Shown: positions 25,873 through 34,960 of the stretch, piece after piece
Numbering within the stretch: the stretch's first letter is position 1
Layout of the letters: every line of letters begins with the position of its first letter
Assembly: GCA_012034805.1 (NCBI GenBank)
Contig: JAAUOP010000037.1
Span: 1 to 37,301 of the forward strand
Direction: 5' to 3'
DNA from: Synechococcales cyanobacterium CRU_2_2
Lineage (GTDB): Bacteria > Cyanobacteriota > Cyanobacteriia > PCC-9006 > JAAUQQ01
Length of the DNA stretch: 37,301 bases
Translations under genes and position numbers: made by a program
Notes under the pieces: model-generated
What the model was told of the DNA's origin: nothing
Seen by the model: the letters and a program-made list of their open reading frames with translations, nothing else
The model's database searches: none

Positions 25873-28551
25873 ATGGCTGCGATCTCTCGTGATGAACTGC
25901 TGGCACTGATCGACTTGGCCCAGGCCGAAAATCGGGAGGAGCTGGATCTGTCGGGAATGGAGCTGACAGAGCTGCCCCCTGAGATCGGGAAGCTGACGAA
26001 GCTGCGGAAGCTGGTGCTGGGCAAGGTGACGGAGTGGAACTGGGTGGGTGGCAAACTAGTTCCAACCTTGGTGACCAATCAGCTGACCGCATGGCCCGAG
26101 GAACTCCAGCTTCTGACCCATCTGCGGGAACTTGATCTGAGCGGAAATCCCCTGGGCTGTTGTCCGGATTGGATTGGAAAATTCGGGCTGCTGGAGCAGC
26201 TACAGCTGACCAGCATCGGCTTGTCGGAAATCCCAGACTCGCTCGCGGCGCTGACCAATCTGACGGAACTTTGGCTCCATAGCAACCAAATCACGTCCAT
26301 CCCAGACTCGTTCGCAGCGCTGACCAATCTGACTTGTTTAGATCTGGAGAAAAATCAAATCACCGATATTCCAGTCGTACTCCAGGCCCTGCCCAAGCTA
26401 GCTCAACTCGATCTCCGGGGCAATCCCCTCAGCGTTCCCAAGGATGTTTTGGACTCCGATGCCAACACCCGAGACGACAGCGATCGACCCGCCGCAAAAC
26501 CCATCCTCGACTACTACTTCACCACCCGCGACCCCAACGAAATCACCCATCTATACGAAGCCAAACTCCTCATCGTCGGCGAAGGCGAATCCGGCAAAAC
26601 CAGCCTCGCCAACAAACTCATCACCCCCGAATCCCCACTCCAACCCCAGCCCACCACCCACGGCATCGACATCCTCCCCTGGGACTACACCCACCAAGAC
26701 CACCCCTACCGCATCCACATCTGGGACTTCGGTGGCCAAGAAATCTACCACGCCACCCACCAATTCTTCCTCACCGAACAATCCCTCTACCTCCTCGTCG
26801 CCGACAGCCGCAAAGAAGACACCGACCACCCCTACTGGCTCAACATCATCCGCCTGCTCAGCAACAACAGCCCCGTCCTCCTCGTCCGCAACGAAAAAGA
26901 CGATCGCCCCTGCAACCTCAACCTCCGCGAACTCCGCACCGAATTCGACGCCCTCTCCATCCCAAAACCCATCAACCTCGCCGACGATCGCGGCCTCCCC
27001 GACCTCCGCAAAGCCATCCAGCGCCAGCTCGAAGACCTCCTCGGCCCCGGCATCCGCTTCCCCAACAAATGGTTCAACCTCCGCAACAGCCTCGAAAACG
27101 ACAAACGCAACCACATCACCCTCCACGACTACCAAGCCACCTGCCGCCGCCATAACATCACCGACGAGCGTGAAATGCTCACCCTCAGCAACCACCTCCA
27201 CCAGCTCGGCACCTGCCTCCACTTCCAACACGACCCCATCCTCAAACACACCCTCATCCTCAAACCCAACTGGGGCACCGCCGCCGTTTACAAAGTATTG
27301 GACAACGATCGCGTCACCCAAAACCTCGGCCAATTCAGCACCGCCGACCTCAGCGACATCTGGAGCGATCGGCAATACACCAACCTTCAGGACGAACTAC
27401 TCCACCTGATGCGCCAATTCAAAGTCTGCTACGAAATCCCCCACCGATCGGGCCATTACATCGCCCCCCACCTCCTCAGCACCGACTCCCCCGACTACCC
27501 CAACTGCTGGAGGAGCCCCACCACGATCGCCCTACGCTACGAATACGAAGGCATCATGCCCAAGGGCCTCCTCAGCCGCTTCATCGTCGAAATGCACGAA
27601 GACATCGAAAACGTCTCCTGCCCCGACCAAGCCCTCGTCTGGCGAACCGGCGTCGTCCTGAGCCGAGCCAACAACCGCGCCGAAATCCTCGAAACCCAAA
27701 TCCGCAACGAAATCCAAATTCGCGTCAGTGGCCCTAGCCCCCGCGACCTCCTCACCGTCATCCACCACGAATTCACCAAAATCCACAACAGCTTCGGCGA
27801 TCAACTCCACTACGACACCCGCATTCCCTGCAATTGCAGCTGCTGTAAACCCAGCAAAAAACCCAACAGCTTCACCCTCAAACTAATCGACACCTACATC
27901 GAACGAGGCCAACCGACCATTCAATGTAATGAAAGCGCCGAAAATGTCCAAGTCCGTAACCTACGCGATGGCGTAATTGCCCCCGATCGGTTCGATAAAC
28001 CAGGGTATGAAGCATTCATGGGCTACGATCGGCCAGACTTCGGCCCCGATCTAACCTCGGTGCGATCGCGCAAACCATCCAGCCCCAAAAGCCGAAAACC
28101 TAAAGCAGAAAAATCAGTTCAGCCGATCGTCAACGTTACCGTACACGCCAATAATCAACAGGAGCAAACCATGACTAACGACAAAATTTGGAACGGCGAT
28201 CGCATCGATGGCGATAAAGTCATGGGCGATAAAGTTGCGGGCAACAAAATGCAAATCAACACCGTTCAGGGGGACGCGATCGCAGGCAACAAAATCGTCA
28301 ATGCCCAAAACCTCACCGAAGCCGCCAAAGACATCAAAGCACTACTCAATCAAATCTCCGCGACCGACACAACGAAGAATCCAATGCTCATCGCCGTAAA
28401 AGCGATCGCAGAAATTGAGAACAACCCAACCCTCAAAACCCGCATCCTTAACGCAGGCAAAGAAGCTGGATTTGCCGCCCTCGACGCCGCCGTCGATCAC
28501 CCCGCCATCAAAATCGTCACTGCCGCATTGAAAGGGGCGATCGACGCCTAA
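25873..28551 (+). CDS. LRR-Roc-COR (Roco) GTPase with C-terminal pentad repeats
   Basis: An 892-residue signalling protein. Residues 1-190 are leucine-rich repeats of about 23 residues (LTELPPEIGKLTKLRKL, ITSIPDSFAALTNLTCLDL), two of them nearly identical in DNA 69 bases apart. The Roc GTPase follows: P-loop GEGESGKTS near 235, DFGGQE at 285, and RNEKDD at 339 in place of NKxD. Then comes the COR domain with CNCSCC (653 on) and a later Cys, a likely metal knuckle seen in other bacterial Roco proteins. The last 120 residues hold seven x-G-[DN]-x-[IVM] pentads and a helical end. ATG 25873 is preferred to the TTG at 25852. Roco GTPases dimerise through COR; the cellular role of bacterial members is mostly unknown. 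Third codon positions turn strongly C-rich after about 26455. Confidence 0.93.
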   Translation: MAAISRDELLALIDLAQAENREELDLSGMELTELPPEIGKLTKLRKLVLGKVTEWNWVGGKLVPTLVTNQLTAWPEELQLLTHLRELDLSGNPLGCCPDWIGKFGLLEQLQLTSIGLSEIPDSLAALTNLTELWLHSNQITSIPDSFAALTNLTCLDLEKNQITDIPVVLQALPKLAQLDLRGNPLSVPKDVLDSDANTRDDSDRPAAKPILDYYFTTRDPNEITHLYEAKLLIVGEGESGKTSLANKLITPESPLQPQPTTHGIDILPWDYTHQDHPYRIHIWDFGGQEIYHATHQFFLTEQSLYLLVADSRKEDTDHPYWLNIIRLLSNNSPVLLVRNEKDDRPCNLNLRELRTEFDALSIPKPINLADDRGLPDLRKAIQRQLEDLLGPGIRFPNKWFNLRNSLENDKRNHITLHDYQATCRRHNITDEREMLTLSNHLHQLGTCLHFQHDPILKHTLILKPNWGTAAVYKVLDNDRVTQNLGQFSTADLSDIWSDRQYTNLQDELLHLMRQFKVCYEIPHRSGHYIAPHLLSTDSPDYPNCWRSPTTIALRYEYEGIMPKGLLSRFIVEMHEDIENVSCPDQALVWRTGVVLSRANNRAEILETQIRNEIQIRVSGPSPRDLLTVIHHEFTKIHNSFGDQLHYDTRIPCNCSCCKPSKKPNSFTLKLIDTYIERGQPTIQCNESAENVQVRNLRDGVIAPDRFDKPGYEAFMGYDRPDFGPDLTSVRSRKPSSPKSRKPKAEKSVQPIVNVTVHANNQQEQTMTNDKIWNGDRIDGDKVMGDKVAGNKMQINTVQGDAIAGNKIVNAQNLTEAAKDIKALLNQISATDTTKNPMLIAVKAIAEIENNPTLKTRILNAGKEAGFAALDAAVDHPAIKIVTAALKGAIDA
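28192..28296 (+). repeat. Seven pentapeptide repeats in the Roco C-terminus
   Basis: Seven consecutive 5-residue units: NGDRI, DGDKV, MGDKV, AGNKM, QINTV, QGDAI, AGNKI. The pattern is x-G-D/N-x-aliphatic, with 15-base spacing but little base identity, so it is conserved as protein rather than as fresh DNA duplication. Such Gly-Asp-x-Val runs also occur in other cyanobacterial signalling and conflict proteins (recalled, not searched). Confidence 0.8.
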
Positions 28552-28775
28552 GCGCTTTCAATGCCAGAAAACGCTTAAAACGACACCTGTATTGGTGGAT
28601 ATCCGGAAAAACCGGGCATTATAGAAAAACAAACTCACTCAAAATGGACTAACCGTTTGCTCAGAGGATTCAGCATTCAAACGAACTGGCCCTAATCAAC
28701 ATTCCCTCGTCAACGGCAATCCTCAATCACCGATGTAAAACTATCAAAACTCATAAAGATTGAAACAAAAAGGAC

Positions 28776-30590
28776 ATGTACCCTGGTGAATACCCAGAGA
28801 GCCCGAGTACATTAAAAAAACAGGTGCAACGGGTGCAAATACAAGTCAGGTGCAGGCCAACATCGATGAAATCATCGAACTCGCAACCTCACGTTTTTTT
28901 ACCCATGCGATACCCCAATAGACTGACGCAATGTTTCCGCTTGCCTGTGGTGGCGGCTAACCTGACTGTTGCGAACCTAACCCGTTTTAGCCTAGCAATC
29001 TCAAGCGTATTAATTCTAGGGGGGCAAGTCCAAGCAGAAGAGACATGGCCCCACCCTGTGCCACCCAATCCGCTTCAAGACACCCAAAACGATACTCCCA
29101 AAGATGCAGTCCTGCGCTGGAACGAAACCACTCTAAAGGCGATTAGCTTGGCCAAACTTGGGCCTACCCCGACCTCTCGTGCCATTGGCATCGTAACCAC
29201 CAGCATGTATGACGCTTGGGCAGCCTACGATCAGCGCGCCATCGGCACCACGCTTGGAAATTCACTTCAGGTGTCTGCCGAGCACATTAACGACAGCAAT
29301 AAACAAACCGCCTTGAGCTTTGCCGCTTATCGCACGCTTAGCGATTTGTTCCCAGCCCAGACCGAGTTGTTTAACCAACTTATGACTGAGCTAGGCTATG
29401 ACCCTCAGCTCGCCACGACCGAAACCACCAGCGCTGCCGGAATCGGCAATTATGTCAGCCAGCAGCTCATTGCTTCTCGCCGAGCAGACGGCTCCAACCA
29501 ATTGGGAGGTTATGCTGATATCAGCAATTATCAACCCCTCAACCGTTGGAACGACATTCAAGACCCTGCCCACTGGCAACCCCTCAGCCTTGATGGTGGC
29601 CAAAAAGTTCAAACATTTTTGACTCCCCATTGGGGCAAGGTCACTTCCTTCGCGCTCACGTCGGGCAATCAGTTTTTGCCACCGCCGCCAGAGCCTTTTC
29701 AAGATGAAAGTGGCCAGCTCAATCCGGATTTTGTGGCCCAGGCACTTCAAATTTTGGAATACAACGCAGAATTGACCGATCGCGAAAAAGTGATCGCAGA
29801 ATACTGGGCAGACGGCCCAGGTACGATCCTACCGCCAGGACATTGGCAACAATTTGGGCAAACCGTTTCAATCCGAGACCAACTCTCCCTCGACGACAAT
29901 GTCAAACTTTTCTTTGCCCTCGGCAACGCTATGCTCGATTCAGGGATTGCAGCCTGGGATGCCAAAGTCACCTACGACTATGTGCGGCCCATTAGTGCTA
30001 TCCGCTACCTAGCTCAAAACAATCTGCTGCCCACAGACCACGCCAACGTAAGACTCAACGCTGCAGGCCAAACCGAAATTTATGCCTGGGCTGGCCCCAA
30101 TCGGGGATCGGACTGGATTTTGGGCAGCGAGTGGCTGCCCTACCAGGCGCTATCATTTGTGACCCCGCCGTTTGGAGAATACGTTTCGGGGCACAGCACC
30201 TACAGTGCCGCCGGGGCAGAGATTCTGCAACGGTTTACGGGCAGTGAGGCCTTCGGACTCTGCCACCTAGAGCCCGCTAACAGCTCCCGGTTTGAATCGG
30301 CAACGCCCAACGAACCCGTCGAACTCTGCTGGGATACATTTACGGCGGCAGCGGATCAAGCCGGGATGTCGCGGCTGTATGGTGGAATTCACTTTGCCGA
30401 CGGAGATATTCAAGGACGAGTTTTAGGGCGATCGGTGGCGGGTGCCGTTTGGGATAAGACGCAGTTTTATATCAACGGAGGACAGACCACGAAAGTTCCG
30501 GAACCGTCAGCAGGCTTGGGGTTCGCGATCGTCCTCTGGGGCATGGCCAGACGCTCTTCCCAGCCGAAAAAGATAGGCCTAAAACCATAG
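28776..30590 (+). CDS. Vanadium-dependent haloperoxidase-like protein with PEP-CTERM tail
   Basis: A secreted PAP2/haloperoxidase-superfamily enzyme, 604 residues. Vanadate-site signatures are present: KVTYDYVRPISAIR, the PPFGEYVSGHSTYSAAGAEIL loop (Ser-Gly-His-Ser) and the late GIHFADGDIQGRVLGR. The C-terminus is a PEP-CTERM sorting signal: VPEPSAGLGFAIVLWGMARR, that is the PEP motif, a membrane helix and basic residues. A signal peptide ends near GGQVQAEE. Whether it oxidises halides or acts as an acid phosphatase cannot be told. The start is uncertain: ATG 28776 follows AAAAAGGAC closely, while MKSSNS (28866) or MRYPNR (28905) would give a better signal peptide. The 224 bases before it hold no other gene. 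Confidence 0.87.
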   Translation: MYPGEYPESPSTLKKQVQRVQIQVRCRPTSMKSSNSQPHVFLPMRYPNRLTQCFRLPVVAANLTVANLTRFSLAISSVLILGGQVQAEETWPHPVPPNPLQDTQNDTPKDAVLRWNETTLKAISLAKLGPTPTSRAIGIVTTSMYDAWAAYDQRAIGTTLGNSLQVSAEHINDSNKQTALSFAAYRTLSDLFPAQTELFNQLMTELGYDPQLATTETTSAAGIGNYVSQQLIASRRADGSNQLGGYADISNYQPLNRWNDIQDPAHWQPLSLDGGQKVQTFLTPHWGKVTSFALTSGNQFLPPPPEPFQDESGQLNPDFVAQALQILEYNAELTDREKVIAEYWADGPGTILPPGHWQQFGQTVSIRDQLSLDDNVKLFFALGNAMLDSGIAAWDAKVTYDYVRPISAIRYLAQNNLLPTDHANVRLNAAGQTEIYAWAGPNRGSDWILGSEWLPYQALSFVTPPFGEYVSGHSTYSAAGAEILQRFTGSEAFGLCHLEPANSSRFESATPNEPVELCWDTFTAAADQAGMSRLYGGIHFADGDIQGRVLGRSVAGAVWDKTQFYINGGQTTKVPEPSAGLGFAIVLWGMARRSSQPKKIGLKP

Positions 30591-30655
30591 GCTCAAAGAA
30601 AACGCTTCGACCCCCTGGTTTCAACCCCAATCAGGATCGGGGATACCGACCCCCA

Positions 30656-30715
30656 CGAATGGTGGGGACACGTCCCAGCTCGGGCATTGGGCACGGAATT
30701 CGTGCCCACCATTCG
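30656..30715. terminator. REP-like inverted repeat between convergent genes
   Basis: CGAATGGTGGG (30656-30666) pairs with CCCACCATTCG (30705-30715). Within it GGGCACG (30689-30695) pairs with CGTGCCC (30701-30707), so two alternative hairpins overlap. It lies between the convergent haloperoxidase and typA genes and probably ends both transcripts; it also looks like an intergenic REP element. Confidence 0.5.
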
Positions 30716-30751
30716 CTCTAACTTAATTCGTATGACTCAGATTCGTGTGCC

Positions 30752-32548
30752 TTAGCGCTTACCGGCCACCTTCTTCTTCGCGAGCTTGCGCAGGCGAATC
30801 GATTCTGGCGTCACCTCGAGTAACTCATCAGGGCCGATGTACTCTAGCGCCCGCTCTAGGCTCATATCCATCGGCGTTTGCAACTGCACCAGTTCATCCC
30901 CACCCGCCGCGCGGTGGTTGGTGAGCTGTTTGGCCTTGCAGATGTTCAGCTCCAGATCTTGAGGGCGATTATGCTCGCCGATGATCATGCCTCGGTAGAC
31001 CTTAGTACCCGGTTCAATGAAGAACGTACCCCGATCCTCCGAACCCTTGAGCGAGTAGAATGTCGCCGTTCCCTCCTCAAAAGCAATCAACACACCGTTG
31101 CGGCGAGTGTCGAGGTCACCACAAATCGGGCGGTAGTCGAGGAAACTGTGGTTCATAATCCCGTCACCTCGAGTAATCCGCATGAAGTCCCCTCGGAAAC
31201 CAATCAGGCCGCGTGCCGGAATAATGAATTCGAGTTGGGAACGACCATTCGCACCGATTTGCATATTCTGCATTTCGCCCTTGCGCTGGCCCAGTCGCTC
31301 GATACAACCGCCCATGCCGTCTTCCGGCACATCAAGCACTAACAATTCGTAGGGTTCGCAGGGTTGACCGTTGACCTCACGGTAGATCACCTGAGGCTGG
31401 GATACTTGGAACTCGTAGCCTTCACGACGCATGTTTTCGATCAAAATACCCAAGTGGAGTTCGCCGCGACCTGAGACCAAAAACTGCTCGGGAGAGTCGC
31501 CCTGAACCACCCGCAAGGCCACGTTGGTTTCGAGCTCACGGAAGAGGCGATCGCGCACCTGCCGCGAGGTGACAAACTTGCCTTCTTGGCCCGCAAAGGG
31601 CGAATCGTTCACACAGAACGTCATTTGTAGCGTCGGCTCATCCACCTTGATCAGCGGCAACGCCTGGGGCTCATTTGGGCAGGTGATGGTCTCGCCAATG
31701 TTGGCGTCGGCGAAACCGGAGATTGCCACCAAGTTCCCCGCCGCCGACTCCGCAATCTCGACCCGCTGAAGTCCCTCAAACCCGAGCAGCTTGGTAATCC
31801 GGCTTTTGACAATACTGCCATCTTCCCGAATCAACGCCGCCTGCTGACCCGACTTAACCACGCCATTGTGAATCCGGCCAATGACAATCCGGCCCAAATA
31901 ATCGGAGTAGTCCAGCGTCGTCACCTGCATTTGCAGGGGCTTTTCGGGATCGCCAACCGGAGGCGGTACATGACGCAAGATCGCCTCGAACATGGGCTTC
32001 ATGTTGTCAGACTCATCCGCCATGTCAGCCTTGGCAAATCCAGCCAGACCCGAAGCAAACAAGTAGGGAAAATCGCACTGGTCATCGTCTGCGCCCAGCT
32101 CGATGAATAGATCTAGCACTTTATCCACCGCTGTCATCGGCTCAGCTCGTTCGCGATCGATTTTATTCACCACGACGATCGGGCGCAGCCCCTTCTCCAG
32201 AGCTTTCTTGAGTACAAAGCGCGTCTGGGGCATTGGGCCTTCGTTGGCATCCACGATCAAAATACAGCCATCGACCATGCCCAAAACTCGTTCGACCTCA
32301 CCGCCAAAGTCCGCGTGACCCGGGGTATCGACAATATTGATCAGCGTGCCTTCATAGCGAACCGCCGTATTTTTGGAGAGAATCGTAATGCCGCGCTCTC
32401 GCTCAATCGCATTCGAGTCCATCACGCAATCCGGAACTTCCTCGCCTTCTCGAAAGACACCAGACTGTCTGAGCAGAGCGTCCACGAGCGTGGTTTTGCC
32501 GTGGTCAACGTGGGCGATGATTGCGACGTTCCGAATGGGAAGAGACAT
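30752..32548 (-). CDS. typA: Translational GTPase TypA/BipA
   Basis: Ribosome-associated GTPase of the EF-G/LepA group, important under cold and other stress. 598 residues, full length. [26 protein letters not shown] contains G1; [18 protein letters not shown] is switch [17 protein letters not shown] is G3; [12 protein letters not shown] is G4. The C-terminal [26 protein letters not shown] and the RLRKLAKKK end are TypA-specific. Intact. About 70 bases upstream of its start lies the DUF2103 gene stop on the same strand. Confidence 0.97.
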   Translation of the reverse strand: MSLPIRNVAIIAHVDHGKTTLVDALLRQSGVFREGEEVPDCVMDSNAIERERGITILSKNTAVRYEGTLINIVDTPGHADFGGEVERVLGMVDGCILIVDANEGPMPQTRFVLKKALEKGLRPIVVVNKIDRERAEPMTAVDKVLDLFIELGADDDQCDFPYLFASGLAGFAKADMADESDNMKPMFEAILRHVPPPVGDPEKPLQMQVTTLDYSDYLGRIVIGRIHNGVVKSGQQAALIREDGSIVKSRITKLLGFEGLQRVEIAESAAGNLVAISGFADANIGETITCPNEPQALPLIKVDEPTLQMTFCVNDSPFAGQEGKFVTSRQVRDRLFRELETNVALRVVQGDSPEQFLVSGRGELHLGILIENMRREGYEFQVSQPQVIYREVNGQPCEPYELLVLDVPEDGMGGCIERLGQRKGEMQNMQIGANGRSQLEFIIPARGLIGFRGDFMRITRGDGIMNHSFLDYRPICGDLDTRRNGVLIAFEEGTATFYSLKGSEDRGTFFIEPGTKVYRGMIIGEHNRPQDLELNICKAKQLTNHRAAGGDELVQLQTPMDMSLERALEYIGPDELLEVTPESIRLRKLAKKKVAGKR

Positions 32549-32618
32549 GTGTTTACGGCCCCGGAGGTGGGGGAGAACTTATGATTGGTCTGATTTTTGT
32601 AACAAAACTTTCACAATC

Positions 32619-32903
32619 TTAGCTTAAGGACTGCTCAATTGCGGTCTCAAGTTCGTCTTGATCCAAACTTGTGAGCACAAAGACTTCCTGACACCCTTTA
32701 CCCTGGCGGGCAATCAGCTTGAAGCCGCCGCGAATGGGAACGGAAACTTTGAGCAACAGCTTGGGCACATTACCGCGCGCGCGTCCAAGTACCGCAGGGG
32801 TTACAGTGTAAATTCCGGGCTGCTGACAAAGTTTTCTGAGCTTCGGAATCAAACCTTGAAGATGGGTTGAGTGGTTCCACACGAGGCGTCCCTCATCCTT
32901 CAT
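32619..32903 (-). CDS. DUF2103 family protein
   Basis: A 94-residue protein found, as I recall, in cyanobacteria and relatives; function unknown. GRLVWNHSTHLQGLIPKLRK, GIYTVTPAVLGRARG and KVSVPIRGGFKLIARQGKG are the recognisable family segments. Its ATG overlaps the clpS stop codon by 4 bases (ATGA), so the two genes are translationally coupled. Confidence 0.75.
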   Translation of the reverse strand: MKDEGRLVWNHSTHLQGLIPKLRKLCQQPGIYTVTPAVLGRARGNVPKLLLKVSVPIRGGFKLIARQGKGCQEVFVLTSLDQDELETAIEQSLS

Positions 32904-33232
32904 GCCGCCTCCAGCGGGGCCATTGTCAGCCCCGCTCGGCGCAGCTGCTGGTGGTGGAGTTCGGCTTGTTCTTGGGGGCCCACCCAGACGATCGCTCGTC
33001 CCTCAAAATGCACCTCGTTCGTCAGATCCCAGGCGCGATCGGAAGTCATACCCGGAATATACTTCATCAGCATTTGCGATACATGCTGAAAGGTGTTCTC
33101 TTCGTCGTTCAGGACAATAATTTTGAAGTTCGGATAGGGTTTCCGAATCGTTTGGGCTGTTTTCTCGGGGGTCAGCGTCGGAATGCCGGCAGCGTTACGG
33201 ATCGGGTTAGGGATGGAGTTGTCGATGAACAT
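32900..33232 (-). CDS. clpS: ATP-dependent Clp protease adaptor ClpS
   Basis: N-end-rule adaptor that delivers substrates to ClpAP/ClpCP. The ClpS core is visible: YPNFKIIVLNDEENTFQHVS (NDE in place of the usual HND), MLMKYIPGM, then RAWDLTNEVHFEGRAIVWVG and EQAELHHQQLRRAGLTMAPLE. 110 residues with an N-terminal extension of about 35 residues. It is first in a clpS-DUF2103 pair and divergent from petN, with 208 bases between. Cyanobacteria often have two ClpS types; which this is was not decided. Confidence 0.92.
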   Translation of the reverse strand: MFIDNSIPNPIRNAAGIPTLTPEKTAQTIRKPYPNFKIIVLNDEENTFQHVSQMLMKYIPGMTSDRAWDLTNEVHFEGRAIVWVGPQEQAELHHQQLRRAGLTMAPLEAA

Positions 33233-33335
33233 GGCAGACGGTAGTGATCACAATTATTAATATAGTCAAACCGATGTCCCATTGGCTTCAGAACCTCGCC
33301 TATGGTAGATATTAAGGAACGTGAACGACAAGCAC

Positions 33336-33374
33336 GCGGGTTCACAGGCTGCGGGTTCACAGGCTGCGGGTTCG
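33336..33374 (+). repeat. 15-bp tandem repeat upstream of petN
   Basis: GCGGGTTCACAGGCT occurs twice in tandem, followed by a partial third copy GCGGGTTC, in the clpS-petN divergent intergenic region about 65 bases before the petN start. Confidence 0.85.
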
Positions 33375-33440
33375 CGAGTGACCCGTGTGTCAGTTTTCTT
33401 GTTCATGCATGTTCATTCATTTTATCTAGGAGCGATCGCA

Positions 33441-33539
33441 ATGTTGACTCTCGGTTGGGCCGCGCTGGTTGCCCTGTTTACGTTTTCAATTGCGATGGTG
33501 GTCTGGGGCCGCAATGGCGACGGCAGTATCGGGCTTTAG
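33441..33539 (+). CDS. petN: Cytochrome b6f complex subunit PetN
   Basis: A 32-residue single-span membrane subunit of the thylakoid cytochrome b6f complex. [20 protein letters not shown] followed by VWGRNG is the diagnostic PetN pattern. The usual proteins are about 29 residues; here the tail is extended by DGSIGL. The start ATG 33441 has GGAG eight bases upstream and lacks the MDI of many homologues. Divergent from clpS, followed after 35 bases by another small membrane protein. Confidence 0.93.
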   Translation: MLTLGWAALVALFTFSIAMVVWGRNGDGSIGL

Positions 33540-33574
33540 ACTTGATCACAGGTTAAATTCTGAGAGGTGAGCTG

Positions 33575-33706
33575 ATGGATTATTCGGCACCAACGATTTT
33601 GGCGACCGTTGCTCTGGGGCTAATGGCAGTGCTTTCCCTCGGAGTCATTTATCTAACCGCCTATGAGTGGCGCGAGCGCCGTCGTCAAAAACGAGACAGT
33701 CTATAG
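33575..33706 (+). CDS. 43-aa single-span membrane protein after petN
   Basis: MDYSAPTILATVALGLMAVL continues as a membrane helix (to about residue 29), then a basic tail (YEWRERRRQKRDSL). It follows petN on the same strand with GAGAGGTGAG upstream of its ATG. Not recognised as a named photosynthetic subunit; its size, topology and place suggest a small thylakoid protein (inference). Confidence 0.7.
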   Translation: MDYSAPTILATVALGLMAVLSLGVIYLTAYEWRERRRQKRDSL

Positions 33707-33760
33707 GACAGATTCAATTCAGCCACGGATTATGTTGGTTGATCCGTAGCACTGAGGCTC

Positions 33761-33798
33761 GCCTGATCTGAGTGAACGATCATTCATCTGGATCAGGC
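33761..33798. terminator. Hairpin between convergent small membrane gene and TPR gene
   Basis: GCCTGATC (33761-33768) pairs with GATCAGGC (33791-33798); further imperfect pairing inside (GTGAA with TTCAT) lengthens the stem. It lies 7 bases before the TPR gene's stop and 55 after the small gene, suiting a shared terminator. Confidence 0.55.
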
Positions 33799-33804
33799 AA
33801 GACC

Positions 33805-34755
33805 TTACAGGCGTACCTGAGCAATCAGCGATTCAGTGCGCTCGACCCAGTCTTGGTTCTTTTGGCTGCGAAACAGGTCTCGTGCGTAGGTCAACATTTC
33901 CCGCGCATCTTTTTCTTTGCCCAGCGCAATAAACGCCAGTCCAGCGCCATAGTAGGCATTGGCATAGCGTTGATCCGCTGCCGCCGAATCCGTAAACGAC
34001 TCTAAAGCCGGAACCCACTGGCGGCGCTGAAGACGCAGGGAGCCAATGCTGTACTGAGCCTCTGCATAGCTTTGGCGCAGGCTAATGGCGCGCTGAAATT
34101 GCCCTAAGGCTTCCTCGGTCTGGCCCTTTTGCTGATAAGACAAACCCAGATAATAGGCCGATTCCGCAGACTGGGGATCAAGTTGAGTCGATTTCTGGAA
34201 ATGATAAAACGCGTCAGCCTGCCGGTTGTTTTGCCACAGCACCTGGCCTAGGTTGTAGTGCAGCACGCCTAGCTCTGGCGAGACCCGCAGGCCTTCCCGC
34301 AGATAGGATTCGGCTTGCTCATAATTTTGGCCTTCGAGCAATGCTGCTCCTAGGTTGGCATAGGCAAGACCAAAGCGAGGGTCAGTACGAGTCGCGGTGT
34401 AAAACGAACTCGCAGCCTCTTGCAGTAGCCCTTGAGAACGGTAGGCCAAACCCAGATTGTAGTGAGCTGGGGCAAGGATCGGGTCGCTGGCGATCGCGTT
34501 CCGAAACGCCAAAATGGCCGCTTCAGTGCGGTTTTGCTGAATTAACCCCAGCCCTTCTTGCAGCCACTGCTTGGCAATCACCGTCGGGTCGGTGACTTGA
34601 GCCAGCTGCACGGCCATTGACGGCCTGGTCACCAGAACCCCATCCGTCTGAGCCAGAACAGGTTGCGCTAGGACACCTAGAAAACCCCAGGCCGCAGCAC
34701 CCAAAAAGATTACACCTAAAGTATTAGGCCGATTTACTTGACAAGTCATTGACAC
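33805..34755 (-). CDS. Secreted TPR-repeat protein
   Basis: 316 residues with an N-terminal signal peptide (LGVIFLGAAAWGFLGVLAQPVLAQ). Tandem tetratricopeptide repeats follow: APAHYNLGLAYRSQGLLQEA, FGLAYANLGAALLEGQNYEQ, LGVLHYNLGQVLWQNNRQAD, SAESAYYLGLSYQQKGQTEE, YAEAQYSIGSLRLQRRQW and more, seven or so in all. TPRs bind other proteins, so this is probably a periplasmic or thylakoid-lumen scaffold; the partner is unknown. Intact. Confidence 0.88.
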   Translation of the reverse strand: MSMTCQVNRPNTLGVIFLGAAAWGFLGVLAQPVLAQTDGVLVTRPSMAVQLAQVTDPTVIAKQWLQEGLGLIQQNRTEAAILAFRNAIASDPILAPAHYNLGLAYRSQGLLQEAASSFYTATRTDPRFGLAYANLGAALLEGQNYEQAESYLREGLRVSPELGVLHYNLGQVLWQNNRQADAFYHFQKSTQLDPQSAESAYYLGLSYQQKGQTEEALGQFQRAISLRQSYAEAQYSIGSLRLQRRQWVPALESFTDSAAADQRYANAYYGAGLAFIALGKEKDAREMLTYARDLFRSQKNQDWVERTESLIAQVRL

Positions 34756-34960
34756 ACGTCTCTGTAAAAATCGCTGGAAAACGACCTCATCCTACACCCT
34801 GGGCGTAAAGACGGCGGGATCCTGGAGCGATTTGTTCGAGAGAGAACCGGAGTGTTGGAAAGAACTGATTTATGATGAGGGGGTTTGATGAAGAAACGTA
34901 AAGTTGTTTCCAGAGTCTTACTCAGTTTTAGAGTTGGCCCCAGACCCAGAGCTTCTACCT

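Noticed and set aside
26334..27409. Long open frames (273, 321 and, on the minus strand, 274 codons) opposite or alongside the Roco gene
   Set aside because: They are low-complexity, Pro/Ser/Thr- or Val/Glu/Gly-rich products of the C-rich third positions of the Roco frame and show no domain.
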